Assembly: GCA_964608495.1 (NCBI GenBank)
Contig: CAZSOQ010000098.1
Coordinates: forward strand, 1-18,649
DNA from: JAKORR01 sp964608495
GTDB taxonomy: Bacteria > Armatimonadota > Zipacnadia > Zipacnadales > FEN-943
Direction: 5' to 3'
Length of the DNA: 18,649 nucleotides
Positions 1-8,400 of the stretch are shown here, one piece after another (position 1 is the stretch's first letter; each line of letters starts with the position of its first letter). The position numbers were made by a program, and so were the translations under genes. The notes under the pieces were generated by a model. The model did not search any database, was not told the origin of the DNA, and worked only from the letters and a program-made list of their open reading frames with translations.

Positions 1-158
1 GACCGCCGGGGGGCCCCTGCGGTCTGTGTGTCCGGCATCCGCTGGCGGGAAGGAGTACCCGGCCGCGGAACCGAATCCCCTTGACTGACGACCTTTGCCC
101 GGGACGCCCGCGTAGGCAAGCGTGCCGGCAGACTCTCCCCGTCAGGGACGGTGCGCGT
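1..158. other. Upstream non-coding segment
   Basis: No convincing gene is seen here. A TTG at 81 is in frame with the following gene, but the 26 residues it would add are rich in Arg and Pro and come before an obvious signal peptide. An AGGGA at 144-148 lies 10 bases before the ATG at 159, so this stretch is read as leader. A GGAAGGAG-like run near 49-57 has no start codon at a useful distance. Confidence 0.5.
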
Positions 159-3100
159 ATGAGACGACTGCTCGTGGTGGGGGCGGCCTTCGTGGTAGCG
201 GCATGGGCGTCGGGGTGGGCCGCGGGACACGACCTGTTACTGGACTCGACCCGCGACCTCAGCTCCTGGCGCACGAACGTGGGAGGTGAGTTCCCGGGCG
301 CTCGGGGCAGCCTCGAGCCCGCGACCGACGCCCAGAGGGGCCCCTGTCTGCGCGGCACCTTCGAGTTCACCGGCGACAGCCGCTACGCGGGCATGGAGTG
401 GTCCGGCGAGATACCGCGCGGCCACAAGATCGGCTTCTGGGTCAAGCTCACCGACCGCGACAGCGGCATGTTGCGGATCCGCGACGCCACGGACCAGGAG
501 CACGCGGGCGGGTACACGGCCACGCGCGGCGAGTGGACCCAGGTGGAGGTGGAACTGCTCCCCGAGAGCTTCCCCGGCCACTGGCACGGCGCCGACGACG
601 GCAAGTTCTACTACCCCCTGCGGGGCGTGCTGATAGCCGTAGGGCGAGGGCCCGATCGGGCGGAGATGCTCGTCTCGCAGCCCTACGTCGTGACGGATGA
701 GGTCGAGCCCGCGGACCGCTGGCGGCTCTCCATCGAGCCGCGCCCGCGCAGCGGGGTCGCCCTCCGCGGCGGGGCCGTCGAGTACACGGTCCATGTCCTC
801 AACCGCCTCAGGGAGCCGGCCGACGCCACGGTGGGCGTCGAGACCCAGACCGTGACGGACGCCCTCGGCGCTCCCGGTCCTGCCATCGCCCAGCCGCCCC
901 AGCGGCTCACCGTGGGCGGCTGGTCCGAGGTGCTGGTGCCCTACCGGCTGCCGGGCGACAAGCTGGGGTACTGGTGCGTGCGGGCCACGCTCACGGGCGC
1001 CGGGGCCACGATCGGGCCGGTGGTAAGCGGCCTGGTGGTGGTGCCTCGGCCCCTGCACTACGGCAAGCCCGCTCCCGACTGCTACTTCGGCCTGCAGTCG
1101 GTGCCCGACATGGAGGCGGCGGAGCGCCTGGGCTGCAAGGCGGTGCGCCTGGCCCCGGGATGGCGGTGGGCCGAGCGTGCCCCCGGCCTCATCATGTTCG
1201 AGGAGTACCTTGACCCGCAGGTCCTGGGAGCCCTCGACCACCACATGCAGGTCCTGCTGACGCTCCAGGCCTTCGCCCCAGGCTGGGCGGCCTGGCGCGT
1301 CGAGGGCAAGCCCAAGCTCGCCGACCTGCCCGCCCCCGACAAGCTGCACGGGTTCCAGCAGTTCACCCGGCTGGTCGCGGAGCGGTATCGCGGGCGTCTC
1401 GCGGCCGCCGAGATCCAGAACGAGCCCGACCTCACCTGCTGGGTACATCCCGGGCTGTCCTTCGACGAAGGGGTGGACTACTACGTCAGGCTTCTGCGGG
1501 CGGGTCACTCGGGGGTGAAGACGGGCGACCCCGGCCTGGCGGTGGCGGGCATTGACGTGAGCGGCGGCGACTTCGACGCCGACCTGCGCTTCACCCGGGC
1601 CGTCCTCGACCGTGCCGCCAACCTGCTCGACGTCTACACCGGCCATCCCTACGCCTCGCCGCGCTACTTCGGCCCCGGCCTGAAGCCCGTGTGGCCCATC
1701 GCCAACCGGATGGCCGAGAAGTGCGTCTCGGCCCTTGACCTGCTCGCCCAGTACGGCCGCCCGCGGCGGATGTGGATCGGCGAGCTCGGCTGGGGCCTGG
1801 ACAACACGGCCGATCCGCTGAGCCCCTCTTCCCTGGACTTCGCGGCCTGCATCGCCCGCGCCCTCATCGTGGGCAAGACCGTGCCCGGCGTCGAGAAGAT
1901 GCTCTACTTCACCCTCCAAGGCTGCAACGAGGGCGGCAGTGAGTACGGCCTTCTCCGCGGATCGCCCTCCTACCCCCTGCCCGCGGCCCTGGCCTATGCC
2001 ACCTGCGCCTACGTGCTCCATCCCAGTGACCCGGGCGAGCTGGCCTCCGTCGCCGGCGACCTCTGGCGCGCGAGCTTCGCCTCGCCCCAGCGCGATCAGC
2101 TCATCGTCGCCTGGTGGTCTCAGGGTGACGGCGTGACGATCACCCTCCCCACCGGCGCGCCCGAGGGCCGCTGGCTCGACAGCTTCTGCCAGGTCCTGCG
2201 CCCCACGGGCGGCCAGGTCAAGGTGGGGCGCCTGCCCGTCTACTGGATACTCCCGCTGGCGCAGGTGGGCCCACGGCCGGCCTTCCTGGCCAGGGCGCGG
2301 GTCACGGGCGTTGTTCCGACAACGCAAGCCGAGCCGGTCCGCGTGGACCGGGCCTTGCTCAGCGCCCGCGACCGCCTCGGCCTGCTGCTCAGCAACCGCA
2401 CGGGCGAGGCTCAGACCGTGGCCGTGCAAGTGCAGGGCGCGACGAGCGAGCTGCGGGTGCCCCCCGGCGCGAACGGCCTGGCCTTCGAGGTGCCGCTGCC
2501 CGCCGGCGTGCCCGTGAGCACGGCGCGCGAGCTCCCGGTCACGGTCACGGCTGGCGAGTACGTCTACAGCCGCGCGCTGGCCGTGGACCTGGCATGGCTT
2601 GAGGCGCCGCCCGAGGGCTGGCGTCCCGACGCCGATCTGGGCGAATGGGCCGCGCGCGAGGCGCTCGTGGTGGAGCGGCGAGACCAGGTGCTGCCGCCCG
2701 ACCCGGGCATCGGCTGGGACGGCCCCTCGGACCTGAGCCTGCGGGCGTACCTCGCGGCGGACCGGCAGGCCCTCTACTTCGCGGCGGTCATCACCGACGA
2801 CGAGCACGCGGCCCCCGTGGCGGGCCCGGACGATTTCTGGAACTCGGACAGCGTCCAGATCGCCGTGGACCCTCGCGGCGACTCGGGCGAGGCCTTCGGC
2901 GACGATGATCGCGAAGTGGGGATCGTGCTGGGCCCGGGCGGGCCGGTGGCGTACCTCACCCACCCCGCGCCGAGGCACAAGCTCGACGTGCCGGTGGCCG
3001 TGACGCGCCGGGACGGACGCACGGTCTACGAGGCGGCCTTTCCGTGGGCGGCGCTGGGGCTGGAGCCGCCCGGCCCGGGGCGCTTAGTGCGGCTGAGCTT

Positions 3101-3239
3101 CATCGCGAACGAGAACGACGGCGAGGGCAGGGCCTATTGGATGGGCCTGACACCGGGCATCGGCGAGGCGAAGGTGCCCGCGGGCTGGGCAGCCCCTGCC
3201 GCCGCCTACCGCGAGTTCTGCGTCTCCGGCGGGCGCTGA
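159..3239 (+). CDS. Secreted multidomain glycoside hydrolase (clan GH-A-like barrel) with C-terminal CBM9-like domain
   Basis: This 1026-residue protein is probably exported and acts on a polysaccharide. The start chosen is ATG 159, preceded by AGGGA at 144-148. It opens a clear signal peptide: MRR, a hydrophobic core, then an Ala-rich end near residue 22. Residues 24-180 look like a galactose-binding-type beta-sandwich, and 185-297 like an Ig/CARDB-type module. Residues 309-625 read as a TIM barrel of the GH5/GH39 kind, with likely acid/base E422 in IQNEPD and likely nucleophile E542 in WIGELGW. The 120-residue spacing is usual for clan GH-A. Residues 630-815 are further beta-rich sequence. 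Residues 820-1022 resemble a CBM9/DOMON-type domain, with the DFWNSDSVQIAVD signature and a late NENDGEGRAYW stretch. The exact GH family and substrate cannot be assigned by eye. The gene precedes a membrane protein gene by 119 bases. The barrel and CBM calls are family knowledge applied to visible motifs; export and substrate class are inference. Confidence 0.8.
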   Translation: MRRLLVVGAAFVVAAWASGWAAGHDLLLDSTRDLSSWRTNVGGEFPGARGSLEPATDAQRGPCLRGTFEFTGDSRYAGMEWSGEIPRGHKIGFWVKLTDRDSGMLRIRDATDQEHAGGYTATRGEWTQVEVELLPESFPGHWHGADDGKFYYPLRGVLIAVGRGPDRAEMLVSQPYVVTDEVEPADRWRLSIEPRPRSGVALRGGAVEYTVHVLNRLREPADATVGVETQTVTDALGAPGPAIAQPPQRLTVGGWSEVLVPYRLPGDKLGYWCVRATLTGAGATIGPVVSGLVVVPRPLHYGKPAPDCYFGLQSVPDMEAAERLGCKAVRLAPGWRWAERAPGLIMFEEYLDPQVLGALDHHMQVLLTLQAFAPGWAAWRVEGKPKLADLPAPDKLHGFQQFTRLVAERYRGRLAAAEIQNEPDLTCWVHPGLSFDEGVDYYVRLLRAGHSGVKTGDPGLAVAGIDVSGGDFDADLRFTRAVLDRAANLLDVYTGHPYASPRYFGPGLKPVWPIANRMAEKCVSALDLLAQYGRPRRMWIGELGWGLDNTADPLSPSSLDFAACIARALIVGKTVPGVEKMLYFTLQGCNEGGSEYGLLRGSPSYPLPAALAYATCAYVLHPSDPGELASVAGDLWRASFASPQRDQLIVAWWSQGDGVTITLPTGAPEGRWLDSFCQVLRPTGGQVKVGRLPVYWILPLAQVGPRPAFLARARVTGVVPTTQAEPVRVDRALLSARDRLGLLLSNRTGEAQTVAVQVQGATSELRVPPGANGLAFEVPLPAGVPVSTARELPVTVTAGEYVYSRALAVDLAWLEAPPEGWRPDADLGEWAAREALVVERRDQVLPPDPGIGWDGPSDLSLRAYLAADRQALYFAAVITDDEHAAPVAGPDDFWNSDSVQIAVDPRGDSGEAFGDDDREVGIVLGPGGPVAYLTHPAPRHKLDVPVAVTRRDGRTVYEAAFPWAALGLEPPGPGRLVRLSFIANENDGEGRAYWMGLTPGIGEAKVPAGWAAPAAAYREFCVSGGR

Positions 3240-3257
3240 GGGCACCGCGGGCTTGTC

Positions 3258-3286
3258 TTGTGACCCGGCCTGGCAGGCGGTAGACT
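3258..3286 (+). promoter_or_regulatory. Candidate sigma70-type promoter
   Basis: TTGTGA at 3258-3263 and TAGACT at 3281-3286 are 17 bases apart. Each matches four of six consensus positions. They lie in the gap between the glycosidase and the membrane protein, about 70 bases before the latter's start. In GC-rich DNA this is suggestive only. Confidence 0.3.
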
Positions 3287-3358
3287 ATCCAGACCGGGAC
3301 CCGGACCGACTCCTGCGGGCGAGGAGGCCGAGCGTCGGTCGAAGCGGGGGGCTCAGGA

Positions 3359-5356
3359 TTGGCCGCTACAGTCGAAGAAGCGGTGCCTTCTCCCGATCAA
3401 GAGGATACGACGGCTGTCGAGGGGATCACCTGGCGCGCGGTCACCTGGTCCCTGGCCTTCCTTGTCATCTCCTGCATCTGGATCCAGCATGCCGGCCTCA
3501 TCTCCCACGGCACCCAGATAGGCGAGAGCGTGCCGGTAATCCCGGCTGTCGGCGCGGCGATCTTCTTCACCCTCCTGGCCCCGCTACTGCGTCGTCTGCC
3601 GAGGGCCTTCCACATGTCCCAGCAGCAGGTGATGCTGGTCTACATCTTCCTCTGCGTCGCCGTGACCATGCCCTCGGTAGGCGTCATCCGGATGCTCTTC
3701 CCCAACACCACCGCCGCGTTCTACTTCGCCTCGCCCGAGAACGACTTCGCCCGCTTCCAGCAGTACGTGCCCGACTGGATGGCGCCCCACGACCCCGAGG
3801 TCATCCGGCAGATGTACGAGGGCAGCTCGGACGAGAGGGTGCCCTGGCGAGCCTGGCTGGTGCCCCTGGCGGCCTGGACCTTCTTCTACACGGCTTGCTT
3901 CATCACCATGCTGTGCGTGATCAGCATCTTCCGCCGCCAGTGGGCCGACAAGGAACGTCTCACCTTCCCCATCGTGCACATGATGCTCGACCTATCGGAC
4001 CAGACGGGCAAGCGCCTCGTGGGAGGGTTCTTCCGCAATCCCCTGATGTGGACGGGCTTCGTGCTCGTCGCGCTATACAACGTCCTGAACATCCTCAACG
4101 CCTGGAACCCGGCCGTTCCCTGCATGGGCCGCGGCTACGACCTCGGCCGCCTCTTCACCGAGCGCCCCTGGTCGGCCATTCAACCCCTGACCCTCGCCTG
4201 GCGGCCCGAGAACTTCGGCCTCGGCTACCTGGTCTCCACCGAGATCACCTTCTCCGTCTGGGTGTTCTACCTGCTCCTGCGCGTCAGCAACGTCGTCGCC
4301 GTGATGCTCGGGTACGAGTTGGCGGGCTTCCCCTTCGACCAGGAGCACGCCGCCGGCGCCTATCTGGCGATGTCGGTGTTCCTGATCTACGTGGCGCGCA
4401 ACCACCTGGCCGCGGCCCTCAAGCACGCGCTCGGCTTCGGCCGCGACCTCGACGACCGGGACGAGCCCCTGCCCTACCGGTGGGCCGTGATCGGCGCGGT
4501 ACTGGGCTTCGCCGGCATGATGGGGTTTGCGGTGAAGGCCGGGATGTGGGGATGGACGGCCGCCGTGTACCTGTCCCTCTTCCTGCTCTTCGCGCTGGTC
4601 TATGCCCGCGCGCGGGCTGAGGCGGGCGCCGCCATGGTCTGGCTCTTTCCCTTCTACCAGCACAAGCGGATGATGCTCAACGTCCTCGGCTCCGCGCCCT
4701 TCGTCCGGGGCCAGAACTACAGCAACCTCACCATCTTCTCCGTCCTCATGTTCCTCTCCCGCGGCTACTACCAGTCCACCATGGCCTACCAGCTCGAGAG
4801 CGAGAAGATCGCCGGCGAGACGGGCCTCAAGCCCCGCCACGTCCCCCCGTGGCTCATCGCCGCCGTCGTCCTCGGCCTGATCGGCGCTTACTGGGTCCAC
4901 CTGACCGCCTACTACACCCACGGCGCCAACATCCTCGAGGGCGGCACCACCGAGGGCGGCTACCGCACCATCCTCGCACGCACCGAGTTCGAGGAGCTCG
5001 CCTCCTTTCTCAAAGCGCCCAAGCCCATGGACCTAGCCCGCTCCCTCGCCGGGCTGTCCGGCTTCATCATCATCAGTGTCCTGGTCGCCATCCGCAGCTA
5101 CTTCCTCCGCTTCCCCCTGCACCCCCTGGGGTTCGCCATGGTTGCTTCCTACGGCCATCCCCTCTGGGGGCCCTTCCTTCTCGTGTGGCTAGTGAAGACG
5201 ACCGTGTTGCGCCTGGGCGGCATGAGGCTCTACCGCCAGCTCATCCCCTTCTTCCTGGGGGTCGTGATCGGCCACTACTTCGTCGCGGGCCTGGTGTGGG
5301 GCTGGTTGAGCATCTTCAACGAGATGTACCGCCGATACTGCATCCACTTCGGCTGA
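3359..5356 (+). CDS. DUF6785/DUF6784-type polytopic membrane protein (putative transporter)
   Basis: This is a 665-residue integral membrane protein with roughly 12-14 hydrophobic segments, the first three near residues 27-46, 57-79 and 90-112. A loop around 130-160 is followed by a long Trp/Phe-rich segment and then an FRRQWADKERLTFP motif. The C-terminus has the FPLHPLGFAM and WLVKTTVLRLGG stretches that I recognise from DUF6785/6784 proteins of Planctomycetota and Armatimonadota. Function is not established for the family. The fold recalls large oligopeptide-transporter-like permeases, which is inference. The start is TTG 3359, with a G-run at 3346-3351 seven bases upstream. GTG 3383 is the in-frame alternative and would remove only 8 residues of the acidic cytoplasmic tail. 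The gene sits between a secreted glycosidase and an envelope permease fusion on the same strand, which fits uptake of released products. I am confident it is a real membrane protein, and less so of the transport role. Confidence 0.8.
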   Translation: MAATVEEAVPSPDQEDTTAVEGITWRAVTWSLAFLVISCIWIQHAGLISHGTQIGESVPVIPAVGAAIFFTLLAPLLRRLPRAFHMSQQQVMLVYIFLCVAVTMPSVGVIRMLFPNTTAAFYFASPENDFARFQQYVPDWMAPHDPEVIRQMYEGSSDERVPWRAWLVPLAAWTFFYTACFITMLCVISIFRRQWADKERLTFPIVHMMLDLSDQTGKRLVGGFFRNPLMWTGFVLVALYNVLNILNAWNPAVPCMGRGYDLGRLFTERPWSAIQPLTLAWRPENFGLGYLVSTEITFSVWVFYLLLRVSNVVAVMLGYELAGFPFDQEHAAGAYLAMSVFLIYVARNHLAAALKHALGFGRDLDDRDEPLPYRWAVIGAVLGFAGMMGFAVKAGMWGWTAAVYLSLFLLFALVYARARAEAGAAMVWLFPFYQHKRMMLNVLGSAPFVRGQNYSNLTIFSVLMFLSRGYYQSTMAYQLESEKIAGETGLKPRHVPPWLIAAVVLGLIGAYWVHLTAYYTHGANILEGGTTEGGYRTILARTEFEELASFLKAPKPMDLARSLAGLSGFIIISVLVAIRSYFLRFPLHPLGFAMVASYGHPLWGPFLLVWLVKTTVLRLGGMRLYRQLIPFFLGVVIGHYFVAGLVWGWLSIFNEMYRRYCIHFG

Positions 5357-5379
5357 CGGCGGCACGGCCGGAGCTGGAA

Positions 5380-5394
5380 TGCCCCTTCGGGGCA
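5380..5394 (+). terminator. Short perfect hairpin after the membrane protein gene
   Basis: TGCCCC (5380-5385) and GGGGCA (5389-5394) form a perfect 6-bp stem around TTC, 24 bases after the stop codon at 5356. No T-run follows, so it may stabilise the 3' end or act as a weak terminator. Confidence 0.35.
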
Positions 5395-5406
5395 GTCGGT
5401 CACCGG

Positions 5407-5429
5407 CAGCCCCTCGCGAGAGGGCGCTG
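5407..5429 (+). promoter_or_regulatory. Leader hairpin with GCGA tetraloop before the M28-FtsX gene
   Basis: CAGCCCCTC (5407-5415) pairs with GAGGG (5420-5424) and GCTG (5426-5429), with one bulged C, closing a GNRA-type GCGA loop (5416-5419). It ends 3 bases before the GGAGG ribosome binding site at 5433-5437, so it could influence initiation of the next gene. Confidence 0.35.
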
Positions 5430-5447
5430 TCTGGAGGTAACCGGGCT

Positions 5448-8400
5448 ATGAGAGTACCACTCGCCCTGGCGGCCACGGCTCTGGCGGTCCTCGCCTGCGG
5501 GCAGGCCGTTGCCCTGGGCAGGCCGGCGTCCCACGAGCAGCTCGCCGCGGCCGTGGACCCGGCGCGCGTCCGCGCCCACCTTGATGCCCTGGCCGCGCTG
5601 GGCAGTCGCGTCTCAGGCTACCCCGGCAATGCCCGCGCCGCCGACCACGTGCTCGCCGCCTTCAGGGACCTGGGCCTCGAGACCCAGGTGCAGGAGTTCG
5701 ACCTGCCCGCGCCTCTGGACCGCGGCTGCCGCCTCGAGGTGGGCGACAGGGAGTACGAGATCGCGGCCCTGTGGCCCAACCTCGTCCGGACCTCCCAGGT
5801 GCCGCCCGAGGGCCTCTCGGGCCCGTTGGTCTACGTCGGCAACGGAGCCCTTTCCGACTTCGACGGCCTGCCGGTCGAGGGCGCCATCGTCCTCATGGAC
5901 TTCAGCACGGGGCAGAACTGGCTCCACGCGCCCCTGCTCGGTGCCGCGGCCGTCGTCTTGCTTCAGCCGCCGGACACCACCCGAGGCGAGGCCGAGGTGA
6001 AGTTCCTGCGCTGTCCCGTGGACGTGCCGCGGTTCTACGTGCAGGGCGCCGCCGCCGCCGACCTGCTGGCCCGGGCGACCAGGGGCACGCCCCGCGCCAC
6101 CATCCACACCGACGTCCAGTGGGTCAACCGGACCAACCGCAACATCCTCGCCCTACTCCCGGGCTCGGACCCCGAGCTGAGCAAGGAAGCCCTCATCCTC
6201 TCGGCCTACTACGATTCGATATCCGTGGTGCCGCGATGGGCGCCCGGCGCCGAGAACGCTGTCAGCATCGCCACGATGCTCGAGCTCGCCCGCGTGTACA
6301 AGCAGTTGCGCCCGGCTCGCACCATCCTCTTCCTGGCGACCAGTGGCCACTTCCAGGCCCTCACCGGCGCCCGGGAGTTCGTCCGCCTGTGGGGCCAGGA
6401 GCCCCGACGGCCCAAGGACCGTTACCGCCAGCGCAACAAGCTTCGCCTCAAGCAGACCCGGCTCCAGGCGGACATGGGCATCGTGGACCGCGAGCTGGCC
6501 GCCCTCAGCCGCAAGGAACAGGCTCAGCAGGCGCGAGGGGTCCCCCTGCCCGCGTCCGAGCGCGTCATCCACGTCGGCCAGCTCGAGCTCACCCGTGAAC
6601 AGGCCGCCGCGCGCAAGGCCCGAGACCGCCGCGACCTCGAGCGGCTCAAGGCCGATCTGGCGATCTGGGAGACCCTCGACGGATTCGACCGCATCCACCT
6701 CTTCATCGGCCTCGACCTGTCCTCACGCAACGACCAGCTCGGCGTCTTCTCCTCCGGGTGGTACTTCCGGCAGGACCACCTGCTGCGCTTCTACTCGCCC
6801 CTGGGCAAGCAGCTCGCCGCCTACGCGGAGAAGGCGGGCGAGGAGTTGGGCTTCGACCCGAGCTACCGCTTCGCGGACGGCATTAACCCCATCAAGGGCC
6901 GCGAGTGGTACACCTTCTTCCCGGGGAAGATCGGCTTCGACCACGAGATGCTCATCCGGGGAGGGCGCCCGGGGATCACGCTGGCAACGGTGAACGACGG
7001 CCGCACGCTGGTGGACACTCCCCTGGACACTCCCGACCAGTTGGATTGGCTGACCCTCCAGCCCCAGTTGGAGCTGGCGACCTGCCTGCTCTACGACTGC
7101 GCCAACGACACCGCGCTGCGCGAGCAGGCCCTCAAGCGGGTCGAGGCGCTGAAGAAGATGCGGGACCTGATTGACGTGCAGGGGATGGTCTTTGAGTTCC
7201 GCCGCCGCGAGAGCTTCGTGCCCAACACCCCCGTGCCCAGAGCCCTGGTGGCTGTGCAGGGCACCGCGCGGATGATGATGGGCGTCCACACCACGGTCCT
7301 CGCCATGGCCAACGAGTCCAGCGAGTTCGACTTGGCCGGCGAGATGGAGAGCCGGACGGGCCTGCTCGAGGCCTACGCCTTCGATGACGCCGGACGGATC
7401 GTCTACGCGCCGGACCGGGGCGCCGACGGAGACAAGAAGTACCCCCGCGACGTCTACGGGCGCTCGGGCCTCAAGCGCCCGGTCATCGTCTTCCCCTGCT
7501 CGGCCACCGACCTGTACGACCTGGTGGACGAGCGCTACTTCCAGACGCTCCAGCAGCTCTTCGTCTACGACGCCCGCGACTACGCCGAGCCCATCAGCTT
7601 CGGTTATTCCCTGTCTCGCGGCGGGGCGACCAGTGACTTCCCGTCCTACGCCGAGCCCTGCGCCGTTGTCTACGCCGCGCCCGACGTGGACCTGCAGGTC
7701 ACCATGAGCATGGGCCTGTTGGGCGTGCGGCTCGTGCTCATCAACGCCACGCCCGAACGCCCCACCGGTGAGGGCTACCGGGCCGGAGATACCCCGCGAA
7801 TAGCGCTGACACCCTTCCGCGTCGCCCGGGACATGTGGATCCTCGACGAGAGCCGCATGGAGAAGCTTCGCGCCAACGGCATCCGCAACCACCGGCTGGA
7901 CGATCTGCACGAGTCGGCCAAGACGTCGCTGGACACCGCCGCCAAGGCCCTGGGCATGCGCCAGTACTCCCGCGGCATAGCGGCGGCTCGCCATGCCTGG
8001 GGCTACGAGTCCCGGGCCTATCCCGACGTACAGCGCACGGCGATAGACGTCATCAAGGGCGTGCTGTTCTATCTCGCGCTCCTGCTGCCCTTCGCCTACT
8101 TTGCCGAACGACTGTTCATCCACGCGCGGACGATCCTGGGGCTCATCTTCGGCACCACGGCCATGTTCCTCCTCGTCTTCCTCTGCCTGTACTTCGTCCA
8201 CCCGGCCTTCGCGCTCACCAATGCCCCGCCCATCATCCTGCTGAGCTTCATCATCATGGCCCTGGCCGTGCTCGTGATCGCCATCGTCACGATCAAGTTC
8301 AACCGGGAGCTCCAGGAGATGAAGCAGGCCCGCAGCGGCGTCCACGAGGCCGACGTCGGGCGCCTCTCGGCGGCCACCGCCGCCTTCAACCTGGGCGTGG

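Noticed and set aside
237..2978. A 913-codon open frame on the minus strand
   Set aside because: It is antisense to the glycosidase, has His/Gly/Arg/Val-rich low-complexity composition and no domain. It is a by-product of strong third-position GC bias.
3253..4620. A 455-codon open frame on the plus strand
   Set aside because: It is out of frame with the clear membrane protein gene and has Arg/Pro/Leu-rich chance composition.
5448..5520. Possible lipoprotein signal (VLAC) in the M28-FtsX leader
   Set aside because: Leu at the -2 position is a poor lipobox fit, and a normal signal sequence explains the leader equally well.
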